Source of the DNA: Dioscorea cayenensis subsp. rotundata
Taxonomy: Eukaryota > Streptophyta > Magnoliopsida > Dioscoreales > Dioscoreaceae
DNA: 64,000 nt
Assembly: GCF_009730915.1 (NCBI RefSeq)
Contig: NC_052489.1
Span: 28,513,916 to 28,577,915 of the forward strand
Direction of reading: 5' to 3'
Part shown: positions 1 through 11,346 of the stretch, piece after piece
Layout of the letters: each line of letters begins with the position of its first letter
Numbering within the stretch: position 1 is the stretch's first letter
Notes under the pieces: model-generated
The model's database searches: none
What the model saw: only the letters and a program-made list of their open reading frames with translations
Told to the model about the DNA's origin: nothing
Translations under genes and position numbers: made by a program

Positions 1-902
1 TAAAATTACACCTAGGGAACATGCAAAAATTCCCATTCAACTTTAAAAAGGAAGCGAACTTGCAAATGTGAAAGTAAAAAATCACAATAGTACTATATTA
101 TTTGAGGCGATCTTGACTCAACAACTAGGTTCAAATGATAAGTACCATGTGTGCCCATATAAGATGGCACAAGATGATTTTCAAAACCTTGATCTCAATC
201 CTAGATACCAAGAAATAAAGAAACAATTTCTTTAAAGTACAAATTCAATCTCAAAGGGTTAAAAGCGAAGATAGATTTAGAGCCACGAGAAAGGCTGCCT
301 TTATTAACAACCAACAACCTCAAGCAATAGATCATGCAAGGAATTCTAGTGATGCAGAAGAGTAACTGTTGTGGTTTCTTCTCAGCTTCCACTTCATTTC
401 TATCAGTTAAGAGTAAATTACATGCATTAAAGTTTATAAGGAGTAACTACAGAGCATATTTTACAAAAGATATTTTGAATCTTGTGAAGGAAAACAGGTG
501 AGTATTAGATGATTATCTGATAATTCCTGTCAAAGCTAATCAACATAATAGTGAGAACTGAGTGCCATGAAATAGGTGCAACATGACATTTGCGTGCCAA
601 AAATCAGTATCTGAAGCACAATAAAAGAACAACGAAAACAACTTAAAAATAATATACTCTTCTTTTTGTAAGTTTGTTCCCATCAGGTGTACTCTTCTGA
701 CTTATTTGTATGATTATAAACAACAAAATGGTTGCAAATCCAACTCTAACATGCATCTCCATTCAACAATGACCGGAGGAATCCAACCATGGATAACAGC
801 TAGTTTTCATGGATAGTGTTCAAAACAACAAAAAGAACTTCTGACTCAACAAATTTATGTTTGGGCATCAAATTCAGAATATTAGATCCATATCAATCAC
901 AC
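1..902. other. Intron or non-coding DNA left of the WD40/TPR gene exon
   Basis: No convincing exon was found. The neighbouring gene on the minus strand has a splice donor at 902, so this stretch is most likely its intron, with the remaining C-terminal WD40 exons beyond the window. Short open frames here show no family motif. Confidence 0.4.
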
Positions 903-3472
903 CTAGTTGACCAAGAAAGCTTGCTTGTTTAATGTCCGTCCCCATATTGCAGTGGCCAATATATCTTTGCTTCATATCGATTGCAACTTCTGACTGCAAA
1001 TTACAAAGAATACTTGAGTAAAACAAGAAAGTCTTATCATGCAACCAAATACCTAGACAAAGTAAGCAAAAAAGATAACAAAAAATTGCGAAAAGGTGAA
1101 AGCAGCTGTGCATACAGTCTCGATAGTGCAACATACTTTTTCCCATGAAACCTAGTTCCTGATAATTCTATAGCTACACAACTGAATACAAGTACAAGAC
1201 TACAGTGTGATAAAAAAGAATATAATATTTCAATATTTAAATAATTAACAAAATTAGCTAACAGATGGGCACATGCATATTTCCAATCATTAGTTAAGAA
1301 ACACCTATGGTACTTTGACTGATAGATACTTAATTAACAACATAACTGTAAAGGAGTTCAATTAAAGATCACAAACTAAGAACCAGGCATTTCCACTAAA
1401 GAACAGATTTTTTCCATGCTATTGATGTTGGAGGTAGTTATGTAGATGAAATACCACTTTATCACCCAAACACCAATTGGCTACCTAAGCAGGAATAAAT
1501 GTTTTCCTGTTGTTGGTTGCTTTCCAAACTTTCAAGATATATCACCACGATAAATTCAAGTTTTCATTTAAAGCTGAAAAAGAACCTGATAATCATATTC
1601 ATTTTGAGAGGACGATGAAGGACCATTTGTGCTGCAGGTTTCTCTGGTCCAATTATCTGCTCGATGAAATCTCAAATTCAAACTTCCATGAAGCATATTT
1701 GACTCATTTTCATGGTCCTCATCACCCAGTATAGAAGTTTCAAAGTCTAATTCCATTTCATCGTCAAAATCTGAATCCTCTCTTTCATATCGTAGCGCTT
1801 CTTGAGATGCATCAGAGATCAACTCTGACCGCAAAAGTACTTCACTCAATGACCTCATCCTTCCATTTCTAAATTCTGTCATATCTGTTCCCTCATTGTC
1901 TTTTCTATCTTTTTCCAATTCAGCTGCATGAATGAAAGATATCTTACATGATCCTGAGTATGAGAGCGAATACCAAACTGATAAAATAGAATAAACATGT
2001 ATGTAATCATGAAATTAAAAGCCAAGCAAGCAATGATTTGGAGTAAGCGATTTACCATAAATTCTTGGCCAAATATTAATAACTTCAAACATTTACTTTG
2101 CCTCAGGTTAGAACAAGGTAATACTTGATTATGACTCAGCTGGTCCTAGTTGAGAAATCCATGTTAAAATACAATCAAGAAAGTTATTAGCAGTCAATAT
2201 GTGGACTACCCCAAACTATCATACCTAAAAAGAAATAATTACTTCGTCATGTGAAGAGAAATCACACATTACGATAACTTATTAATAGAAATCAAACAAG
2301 AAATTTGATAGCAACTCCAAGTTCACTAGTTTTACTTAGCTGATCTAAGTTGGCAGGCAAAAAATTCTAGAAAAAGAATAAGCTGAAGATAACAAATAAG
2401 CTAAAAGAACTTGTTTGCAAGCTATCTGAATATTATTTACATGCAACCTGGAGATCAATGGCTCCGGCAAAAAATGTCAAACTCTGAAGGACATGATCAG
2501 GTGCCGAAACAACAAACACTATTAAATTACTAATTACTACACATTAAAGCATGCATTCTATAATTTAAACAGACCAAACATCATGCACACCTCATGTTAA
2601 AACCCCTGGACTCCTGGAAACTGGAGCCATAAAACACATTAGTGACTGATCATAGTTATATAGCCACTGGCTTTGGATATCAACTCTTCAACAAAGTAGG
2701 TTGTGTAGTCCGAAACAAATAATGTGGTGAAATGCAGCAACTGGCAACCTCTAAGAGACTAAGATTATGCACAAACTTAGTTGTGTGTGCAGTATAATAT
2801 ACCCGCTCCTTTGTGTTGAAGAACATTTGCATGCTTGCACAATTTAACCTACAACCATCAGTAATTACTTAAATCTACTTTCAGATTCAAATCAGTGAAA
2901 ATATAATATTAATTTCCACTAGCATAATTGTGGATTGCAACATATAAATTAATATTAGTTAATATTTGTGATTGTGATTCAAAACAAAAGATCTTAAATG
3001 CTCTGTGAACAGCCCACAGCTTCAGGACGAATGAATCTGCATGACATTTGGCCCTCCTAAAGTCAAAAGTTACTTTATGTTTGCCTAACATAAAACAGAC
3101 CAAATGCATTTCTTGAGTACCCGCAGCAAGATTACCTCTTATTTTCTGTATTCTCTCCCTCGCCTCTGAGTTGGATGGATCTATGTGATTTGCAGCCATT
3201 GCATAGTCTAAAGCTTCTTTATGTTTGCCTAGCTGCAATATTCCAAATAAATCAAAATCATGAACAAAAACTGGTGACAAACAAAAGAAAAATCTTCTAA
3301 TGGGGTGCACAGCTTCATCAAATAGCTCAAAAGTCAAATTGTCAATGTGCAAGATACCTGTACAAGTGCTTCTGACATGTAAAGGGAGATCTCAAAAAGA
3401 GGACGCATTGCTACAAGTGGGCTACAGCAATCCCTCCTTGGCCATGTAAAGTCATCGCCTTTTCCACTACCT
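903..3472 (-). CDS. ASG2: WD40/TPR protein resembling ASG2/WDTC1 (partial, both ends missing)
   Basis: Five phase-consistent minus-strand exons can be read: 3358..3472, 3121..3232, 2441..2518, 1586..1923 and 903..993. In order they encode a segment ending in a TPR helix pair (LYMSEALVQ / LGKHKEALDYAMAANHIDPS), a short exon ending in FFAGAIDLQ, an acidic linker (MRSLSEVLLRSE, DSDFDDEMELDFET), and a block starting MKQRYIGHCNMGTDIKQASF. That last block matches what I recall of the plant ASG2/WDTC1 family, in which WD40 repeats flank a central TPR region and the protein serves as a substrate receptor for CUL4-DDB1 ubiquitin ligases. Every exon joins in the correct phase with GT-AG borders. The N-terminal WD40 repeats must lie in or beyond the 1000-N gap and the last WD40 exons lie left of the window. 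The assignment is from memory of the family; the exon structure is directly visible. Confidence 0.6.
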
Positions 3473-3484
3473 CTGAAATTAATA

Positions 3485-4484
3485 NNNNNNNNNNNNNNNN
3501 NNNNNNNNNNNNNNNNNNNNNNNNNNNNNNNNNNNNNNNNNNNNNNNNNNNNNNNNNNNNNNNNNNNNNNNNNNNNNNNNNNNNNNNNNNNNNNNNNNNN
3601 NNNNNNNNNNNNNNNNNNNNNNNNNNNNNNNNNNNNNNNNNNNNNNNNNNNNNNNNNNNNNNNNNNNNNNNNNNNNNNNNNNNNNNNNNNNNNNNNNNNN
3701 NNNNNNNNNNNNNNNNNNNNNNNNNNNNNNNNNNNNNNNNNNNNNNNNNNNNNNNNNNNNNNNNNNNNNNNNNNNNNNNNNNNNNNNNNNNNNNNNNNNN
3801 NNNNNNNNNNNNNNNNNNNNNNNNNNNNNNNNNNNNNNNNNNNNNNNNNNNNNNNNNNNNNNNNNNNNNNNNNNNNNNNNNNNNNNNNNNNNNNNNNNNN
3901 NNNNNNNNNNNNNNNNNNNNNNNNNNNNNNNNNNNNNNNNNNNNNNNNNNNNNNNNNNNNNNNNNNNNNNNNNNNNNNNNNNNNNNNNNNNNNNNNNNNN
4001 NNNNNNNNNNNNNNNNNNNNNNNNNNNNNNNNNNNNNNNNNNNNNNNNNNNNNNNNNNNNNNNNNNNNNNNNNNNNNNNNNNNNNNNNNNNNNNNNNNNN
4101 NNNNNNNNNNNNNNNNNNNNNNNNNNNNNNNNNNNNNNNNNNNNNNNNNNNNNNNNNNNNNNNNNNNNNNNNNNNNNNNNNNNNNNNNNNNNNNNNNNNN
4201 NNNNNNNNNNNNNNNNNNNNNNNNNNNNNNNNNNNNNNNNNNNNNNNNNNNNNNNNNNNNNNNNNNNNNNNNNNNNNNNNNNNNNNNNNNNNNNNNNNNN
4301 NNNNNNNNNNNNNNNNNNNNNNNNNNNNNNNNNNNNNNNNNNNNNNNNNNNNNNNNNNNNNNNNNNNNNNNNNNNNNNNNNNNNNNNNNNNNNNNNNNNN
4401 NNNNNNNNNNNNNNNNNNNNNNNNNNNNNNNNNNNNNNNNNNNNNNNNNNNNNNNNNNNNNNNNNNNNNNNNNNNNNNNNNNNN
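3485..4484. other. Assembly gap of exactly 1000 N
   Basis: A run of exactly 1000 unknown bases. The round length suggests a placeholder of unknown true size. It begins 12 bases upstream of the first readable exon of the WD40/TPR gene, so it probably hides that gene's 5' exons and promoter. Confidence 0.98.
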
Positions 4485-6174
4485 TTTAAAATAATATGTC
4501 AATCAAAAGGTTTGCAACTGCAAACCATTGTCACATGCGCAGGTGATATGTCCTTTTTGGATTATTGAAAAGAAAACCATGTGAGCTTTTTTACCTGTGT
4601 TTTTTTTCCCACTGTTTGGACCATCATGAAAACAAAGGGTTTTTGTGAAAAAGAAGCAAACAAGAAGACATTAAAATACCCAAAGCATTTATTCTAAAAT
4701 CTCTGATCTTCAGCCATTACTTTTGTCACACATCTGAAATGATTCGTTATCACAAAGTTCAGCTGGATGCAGTTATTTAATGACACCTAAAAAAAACATA
4801 TTATTGAAATTCTTATTTTAGAAAAATAAAATTCAAGCATTAAACTTGGGTTAAATTTGATTTGATGTTTTGTGCTTTTAATCTGTTTTGAAGTTTAACT
4901 TTTATCATTCCTCTAATTGTGACTTAATTAATTTAAAAAATGCATATTTTTTATTATTTATATTATATACCAAACCCTCTTTCATATGTTATCTGATATT
5001 TTTAAATTACTTTAAAAAATAAAAAAATTAAAAACATATTGTAAAAGCCATTTGGATCAAGTGATTATCAATACTATTTTAGAATTTTTTAACTAAGAGA
5101 GAAAAATAATGGCAACCAGTTCAAATCTAGTATAAAATCTCTTATCTTGTATGTTCAGTTCTCTCATGTGTTCACTTCTAGTGACCGATTTATATTGTGT
5201 TTCTGTTTTCTGTAGTTGTTTTTATTTGTATTCTGGATTTTAATAACGAATAAAATCAAATAACTAATTTCCCATTTTGCAATGAAATCATGGTTCATCT
5301 AATTTTTTTTTTAAAAAAACAAAAATAAAGCCTCTTTGAATGCAAACATTTATCACCTTTCTAAAAAATAAAAGCACATGCAATAATAATTCACATATGA
5401 AGAAAGATGCAACTTGTTTCATCACATTGTTAAGTTGTAATGATTCACACAAATAAAAAATAAAAAAATAAAAAAAAATAAAAATGAAGGTGCTTAGAAA
5501 GTCATATATACGGTGGGTCATGATAATTTCCCTTTTATCATTATTTAACCATTTAGAACTAAATATTAAAAAAATATCTAAAAATAGTTAAACATTTCAT
5601 AATCTATGAATTATTAGGTTTCAAGGAATTATAGAATCCACGTACGTACCCTCCATCACAATCACAAACTACGTTTTTTACTAGTTTTTGCTATCATTTC
5701 AATTTTCCCCTTTTTTATCACAATAAATATAAGCAAAATCACAGTTATTATTTAGGAGATATGAGTATTAAAAATTTATGTATATATCTATATATGGTCA
5801 TCATTTTCATTCCTATTTACCTAATTAATCATTTGATAAAAATAAAAATAAAATAAAAAATAAAAACTCCATCACGTAACTTCATAATCAACTCATAATC
5901 TCCATTTGAAAAAATAATCAATCTAATATAATTACCAAGAGATAATATCAAATATGAAAGGTACACCACTTAATATTTACTATATCAATTATTACAATTT
6001 TCTTTTCAAGTTTAAAGTGCATAGAGACAAAATGAAATTATAGATGCAGAAGCAAACACAAAAACAAACAAATGCACACTCTCTTGAAGAAGACTTGATA
6101 GACATCTTCTTGGCCATAAAAAGGAACAAGAGAGCAAGAAAGAAAGAAGAAGAAGAAGAAATTAAGAGAAGAAG
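4485..6174. other. AT-rich spacer and upstream region of the first MATE gene
   Basis: No gene was recognised. The sequence is dominated by A/T runs. The last part (about 6050-6174) contains a purine-rich AGAAGA-repeat leader just before the MATE start codon and is probably its 5' UTR. No distinct TATA box could be chosen with confidence among the many A/T runs. Confidence 0.5.
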
Positions 6175-8584
6175 ATGGAGGCACCACTCTTGAATAAGAA
6201 ATCAAGATCAGAAGGTGGAGAAGGAGATGAGTTAGGATTGAGTAGAAGAGTTTGGGATGAGTCTAAGAAGTTATGGAGGATCGTCGGACCGGCGATCTTC
6301 AGCCGTGTTGTGACTTATAGCATGAACGTCATTACTCAAGCCTTTGCCGGCCACCTTGGTGATCTTGAACTTGCTTCAATCTCCATTGCTAACACTGTTG
6401 TAGTTGGCTTCAACTTTGGTCTCATGGTACTTAATTTTCTCTTCTTATTTTCTTATTTTTATTCTTCGTACATGTATTTTTCTATTCATTTATTTTGGGT
6501 GTTCTTATAACTTTTGAGTACGTTCTTCATATAAATGTCATGAGTGTTTTTGTGCTTCTTTTCTTCTTCATGAGTTTTGAGATCTTTCTCATCTTTTTGA
6601 TGCTTTTTTTTTTTTGTTGTTGATCTTTTGATGCTCTTTCATTAATATTTTGTTTTTTTATACTTAGAAATTAATTATTAATAAAAAAAATGAGGGGGAA
6701 AAAAAGGTGAGTACAAAATTAACAAAGGAAAGACGGTCAATTCCAGCCATCCAAACTTGTCTTTCATATTGATGACCTTTTGTGAAATGTCCTTCATATG
6801 TATCCTACTCACCATCCTCACTCACCATATCTCATAAGTCATATCCTCACTTACCATCCTCACTTACCATATATCTCACTTGCCAAGAGAAAGAGTTTGG
6901 TGTGGGCTCACTTTCACCCAAAAAAATCTACACAAAAATCTTCATAAAACTTTGGAAAGCATATTCATGATATTATCATTTTTAATTATAATATTGTTTT
7001 AATAATATGTGACTTTATTAATTATTATTATTTTTAACATGTTAATTCAATCATGGTAGTTGGGCATGGCGAGTGCACTAGAGACATTGTGTGGACAAGC
7101 ATTTGGAGCGAAGAAGTACCACATGTTAGGCGTGTATATGCAACGCTCATTCATAGTTCTCTTCTTATGTGCCGTTGCTCTTCTCCCTATCTACTTCTTT
7201 GCTACTCCCATCCTTGAACTCACCGGCCAACCGCCCGAATTGGCGGCCATGGCCGGAAAAGTTACTCTTTGGTTAATCCCCCTCCATTTCTCATTCGCCT
7301 TCCTTTTTCCAATCCAAAGATTCCTACAATGTCAATTGAAAAACTCCATCAATGCTTATGTTTCATTTCTTGCACTCATTGTTCACATATTTGTTAGTTG
7401 GCTTTTCGTTTCGAAGTTGAAATTCGGTCTCATCGGCACTGCTGCCACTCTAAATTTCTCTTGGTGGGTCGCTGCTTTATGCCTCTATGCTTATGTGACT
7501 CTCGGCGGATGTCCTCTTACTTGGAAAGGCTTCTCTTTCGAAGCTTTTTCCGGTCTATTGGAATTTCTCCGGCTCTCTGCTGCTTCTGGTGTAATGCTAT
7601 GGTACTCTGTAATCAAAAACTCTAATTCAATTATTTAACATTAAATTTCTACTTAACTTTTTTTTCTTTCCATTAATAATATATATATATATAATTCCTT
7701 TCCGTGGATCATGAACAGCTTGGAGAATTGGTATTATAGGATACTAGTTTTAATGGCTGGAAAGTTGAAGGATGCTACCATTGCTGTGGATGCTTTGTCT
7801 GTTTGGTAACCTGCTGCTTAATTCTTGTTTGCAAGTGTTAATTTGTATATTTTCACATTCTTATTTATTTATTTGTTCATTAATTTGTTCTGTATATGTA
7901 CAGCATGGGCATCAATGGGTGGCACTTGATGATTCCTCTTGCTTTCTTTGCTGGCTCTGGGTATGTCCTTATACTTATTATTAATCTTGCATCAAAGTTA
8001 ACAAAAATTTAAATTTATGTATAAATTTTTTTGATGATGATGATGATGATGAAGAGTGAGAGTGGCAAATGAGCTTGGAGCAGGGAATGGAAAGGGAGCA
8101 AGATTTGCAACAATTGTTGCAGTAATGAGCTCAGCAGTGATTGGTCTTGTCTTCTTTGTTGTTGTAATGATTTTGCATGATAAGTTGGCATACATTTTCA
8201 CCAATAGTTCCCAAGTCATTCATGCTGTTGATAAGCTTGCTGCTCTCTTAGCCTTCTCCATTCTCCTCAACAGTGTCCAACCTGTTCTCTCTGGTAATTA
8301 TATATCAACCAAATTAATGTTAATCCTTTACTACTTTTTACAATCTATATTTATTATCATTATTATTAATAAAATTGCAGGAGTGGCTGTTGGTTCAGGA
8401 TGGCAAGCAATAGTAGCATATGTTAACATTGGAACTTATTATTTGATTGGAATTCCTCTTGGGATTTTCTTGGGATGGTACTTCAAATTGGGAGTGATGG
8501 TATATATATCTTCTATTAATTTTCCATTCTTGATTTTTGATAATTTCTTTTTTTTTTCTTTTTCCAATATTACCAAATAATTTT

Positions 8585-8619
<35 letters not shown>

Positions 8620-8924
8620 AATTTGGAGTGGAATGATAAGTGGAACAGCCATTCAAACTGTTATTTTGACATACTTGACCATTAGATGTGATTGGGATAA
8701 AGAGGTCAGTTCTATATTTCTTTTAATATAATGATTAGTTATTCATGATTTTTGATTGATTAGAAACTCAATAAAATTTAAATTTATAATCTTCTGCTAT
8801 AATTTACTTATTATTATTATTATTATTTGTTTTCTTAATATAAAAATTCTCATTCATGCATGGCTTAAATTTGCAGGCTTTGAACGCTAGCACAAGATTG
8901 GAGAAATTTGGCAATGTGAAATAA
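6175..8924 (+). CDS. MATE (DETOXIFICATION-type) efflux transporter, 8 exons
   Basis: The exons are 6175..6426, 7060..7601, 7719..7805, 7904..7960, 8055..8293, 8381..8499, 8618..8704 and 8877..8924. All have GT-AG borders and matching phases and give a protein of about 476 residues, the normal DTX length. The protein opens with a short acidic N-terminus (MEAPLLNKK) followed by the conserved [15 protein letters not shown] block and QAFAGHLG. Further family blocks are [19 protein letters not shown] in exon 2, [13 protein letters not shown] in exon 3, [12 protein letters not shown] across exons 3-4 and [10 protein letters not shown] in exon 5. About twelve hydrophobic segments are expected. MATE proteins export organic cations, flavonoids or other metabolites at the plasma membrane or tonoplast in exchange for protons; the substrate cannot be read from sequence. 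The blocks look closest to the DTX27-29 group, by memory only. The reading frame is undamaged, unlike several neighbours. Confidence 0.9.
8588..8616. repeat. (TA)n microsatellite in MATE intron 7
   Basis: An uninterrupted TA run immediately upstream of the exon 8618 acceptor site; it supplies the AG of the acceptor context. Confidence 0.9.
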
Positions 8925-9465
8925 TCTCAGAAAAAGGGGATTTATTATGTAGCTGGTTATGATTTCGATGAATTATGTTTGATTTTAATTAAATCCTATG
9001 TTAACTTTGAATTACTTTAATTTTATAACTATTGCTGCCCTTTTCTTTTAATCATTGTGCTTATCCATTTTTTTTAAATTATTACTGTTGAAAAAAATTA
9101 TTGCAGATTTAAATTGGATGATGCCCTCTCTTGTTTTAAGAACACCATGCTTGATTTAATTGGATTTTATGTTATTAATGCCTTAAATCAAGGTTTGAGT
9201 TGAAAGTTTTTTTTTTTTGGTATTATTTTGTTATTTGAATATTAGGTTTTAAAGTTTTTTTTTAAATATTGTTCTCATTAGTTTATTGTGAAAATTATTT
9301 TGATTTCTATATCAGGAGTATGAAAGTTATTTTTAATTAATTTTTTCTCGTAAGTTTGATTTATTTAATTAAACAGTTTGAAGTCACATTTCACACCAAA
9401 TCCAAACACTCTTCAAAATTACATTTTTAAAGAAAAAAATTATTCAAAAAATTTGAAATTTGCAA

Positions 9466-9505
<40 letters not shown>

Positions 9506-10120
9506 AATTCTTTTAATATTTTTCATACATATAAAGTTTTATAGATATGGTCAATAAAAAATAAAATAAAATCTAAGTGTCACTTTTATTTTCTACCCTT
9601 TTATTTCATTATTCCCAGTGATTTGCTCCATTTTAGTCCTACAAAATAAAAATAAATAAATAATTTAAATTAGGTATTAAAAAAAAATTTAAAAAAAAAT
9701 AGATGAATAGGGTCTAGAGAGGATCACCCACCTGCCGCCATTTACGTAAAAAGGCCCAAGTCCAGGACGTTACCACAACCCAACCCACTTTCTTCCTTCC
9801 AAACCCCACAACTAACTCTATTATTCCCTCCTTGTCCTTTGCTGACGTGGCATCCAACTCAACACCTGTCGACTGTTCCTTGTCATCACCTCCCGGTGAG
9901 CCGAACCAACCGCTCACCACTCATCACCACCTTCCTCCATAACCCTCCTTTTCCTTCAAATCAATGGGCTGAAAATGAGTTGTTAAAGTAATTAATTTTT
10001 TTAATATATATATATATATATATATCACAGGATATTTTGGCCATGAAAATCCAAAAACTCTTTTTTCCCTCAAATAATACAAGAACCTGACAAAATATCT
10101 TATTATTTTTTTTATTTTTC
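8925..10120. other. MATE 3' region and AT-rich spacer
   Basis: No gene seen. It contains the probable 3' UTR of the MATE gene, several poly-T tracts, a (TA)n run at about 9468-9501 and another near 10003-10024. A less AT-rich island at about 9715-9960 may belong to the upstream region of the lipin gene. Confidence 0.5.
9843..9852 (+). promoter_or_regulatory. ACGT-core (ABRE/bZIP-like) motif upstream of the lipin gene
   Basis: The sequence TGACGTGGCA contains ACGTGGC, the core of abscisic-acid response elements bound by plant bZIP factors. It lies about 1.5 kb before the PAH start codon in the only GC-richer island of this spacer. A single short motif is weak evidence and may be chance. Confidence 0.3.
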
Positions 10121-11346
10121 CATCAAATACTATGATTCTTTATATTAATCAATATATCAAATAATGGGTGAGGAGTGCAAGGAAGATACATACCATATAT
10201 ATATATATATATATATATTTTTTTCTTCTTATTAGAGAAAAAAATCCAAGTGGCGCGAATGTAATGGCGAAGAAGCGAAGGGGGAAGGGGAGGTGAGAAT
10301 AAGGCGGAGGTTGTGACCACCTCCGGTTCATTCTCATAATAGTTCGTCGTAGGTCCGCACGCCAACGTCGAAAGAGATCCCTCCGGCATCATTCCATCCA
10401 TGGCATTTCCATTGGAATATGCTGTGATTCTTCCTTTTTCTTTCGATTCCTCTTAATTTCTGAGATTTTGAGTCGAATTCCCGACAAAAGCTGATCGCTT
10501 GCTTGATAATTTGCTTAAAAAAAAAGAGGTTCATTGGGCTTATTGGATTTGGAGTTCTGTGGAAATCGCATCTGTGGATTGGTTCTGGATGCTCTTCTAG
10601 ATCGCCGTCCACTGGTGTTCTCGTTGGTTGCTTGCGATTTCAGATTGATCATTGGGTGAGGACGAGTCTTTTTGTGTTTCTGGATTCGTTATGGCTTGTG
10701 GGCTCTGATTCCGGGGTCCTTTTCGTCGGTTGGCTTTTTTTTTATGCGCTTTTGATGCTTTTATGGATTTGGTGAGGGTTTCTTTAATATTTCCTTAGAT
10801 TTCTAAGTTTCTATTTGGAAATTTTTCGTTTTTTTTATTAAAAGGATTTTAAGGTCTGATTTTTGACGGATTCAAGGGTTTAGAGGATGGAGGCGGCCGT
10901 TTGATGTGTTTATGGCTTATTTTTTGGGTTGATTTTTGGGTATTGATTATATTTTTATTTTATTTTATTTATTTTTCGTCTTCCGCTTAAAAAAAGGTTG
11001 CGCTTTGGTGGTGCCACGATCTGATTTCAAGCAGATAAGTTATTATTTGAGAATTTGAGACTATGGGAGAAGATTGAATCTTTGATAAGAGATTATTGGT
11101 TTGATGTTGATAGGATTGCTTGCAATCAGCTGGATGTGTTGATTATTCTTTCTTCGTTTTTGTTTTCATTTTTAATTCATCCTTCTTAGTTCACCAGGAG
11201 AACTTTTACTTGCTGGAGATCCTGCAAGCCCTCTGCTTGAATAGTTTGTTGGAATTCTTTCTCTTTTTGTGATTTTCTTTTGCTTGTTCTTGAATTTGGT
11301 GGAGATTTATGATTGGTAGTGTTAGAAAGATTGGATATTGGGGAGG
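10121..11346 (+). promoter_or_regulatory. Probable promoter and 5' leader of the lipin (PAH) gene
   Basis: This begins with a (TA)n run at 10194-10217, changes to GC-richer sequence at about 10250-10400 and continues as T-rich, non-conserved DNA up to the start codon at 11347. The composition fits a transcription start near 10250 and a long 5' UTR, perhaps with an intron. The short open frames here carry no recognisable domain. Confidence 0.35.

Noticed and set aside
10123-10775. Overlapping open frames just before the lipin gene
   Set aside because: No conserved domain on either strand; composition and position fit a 5' leader.
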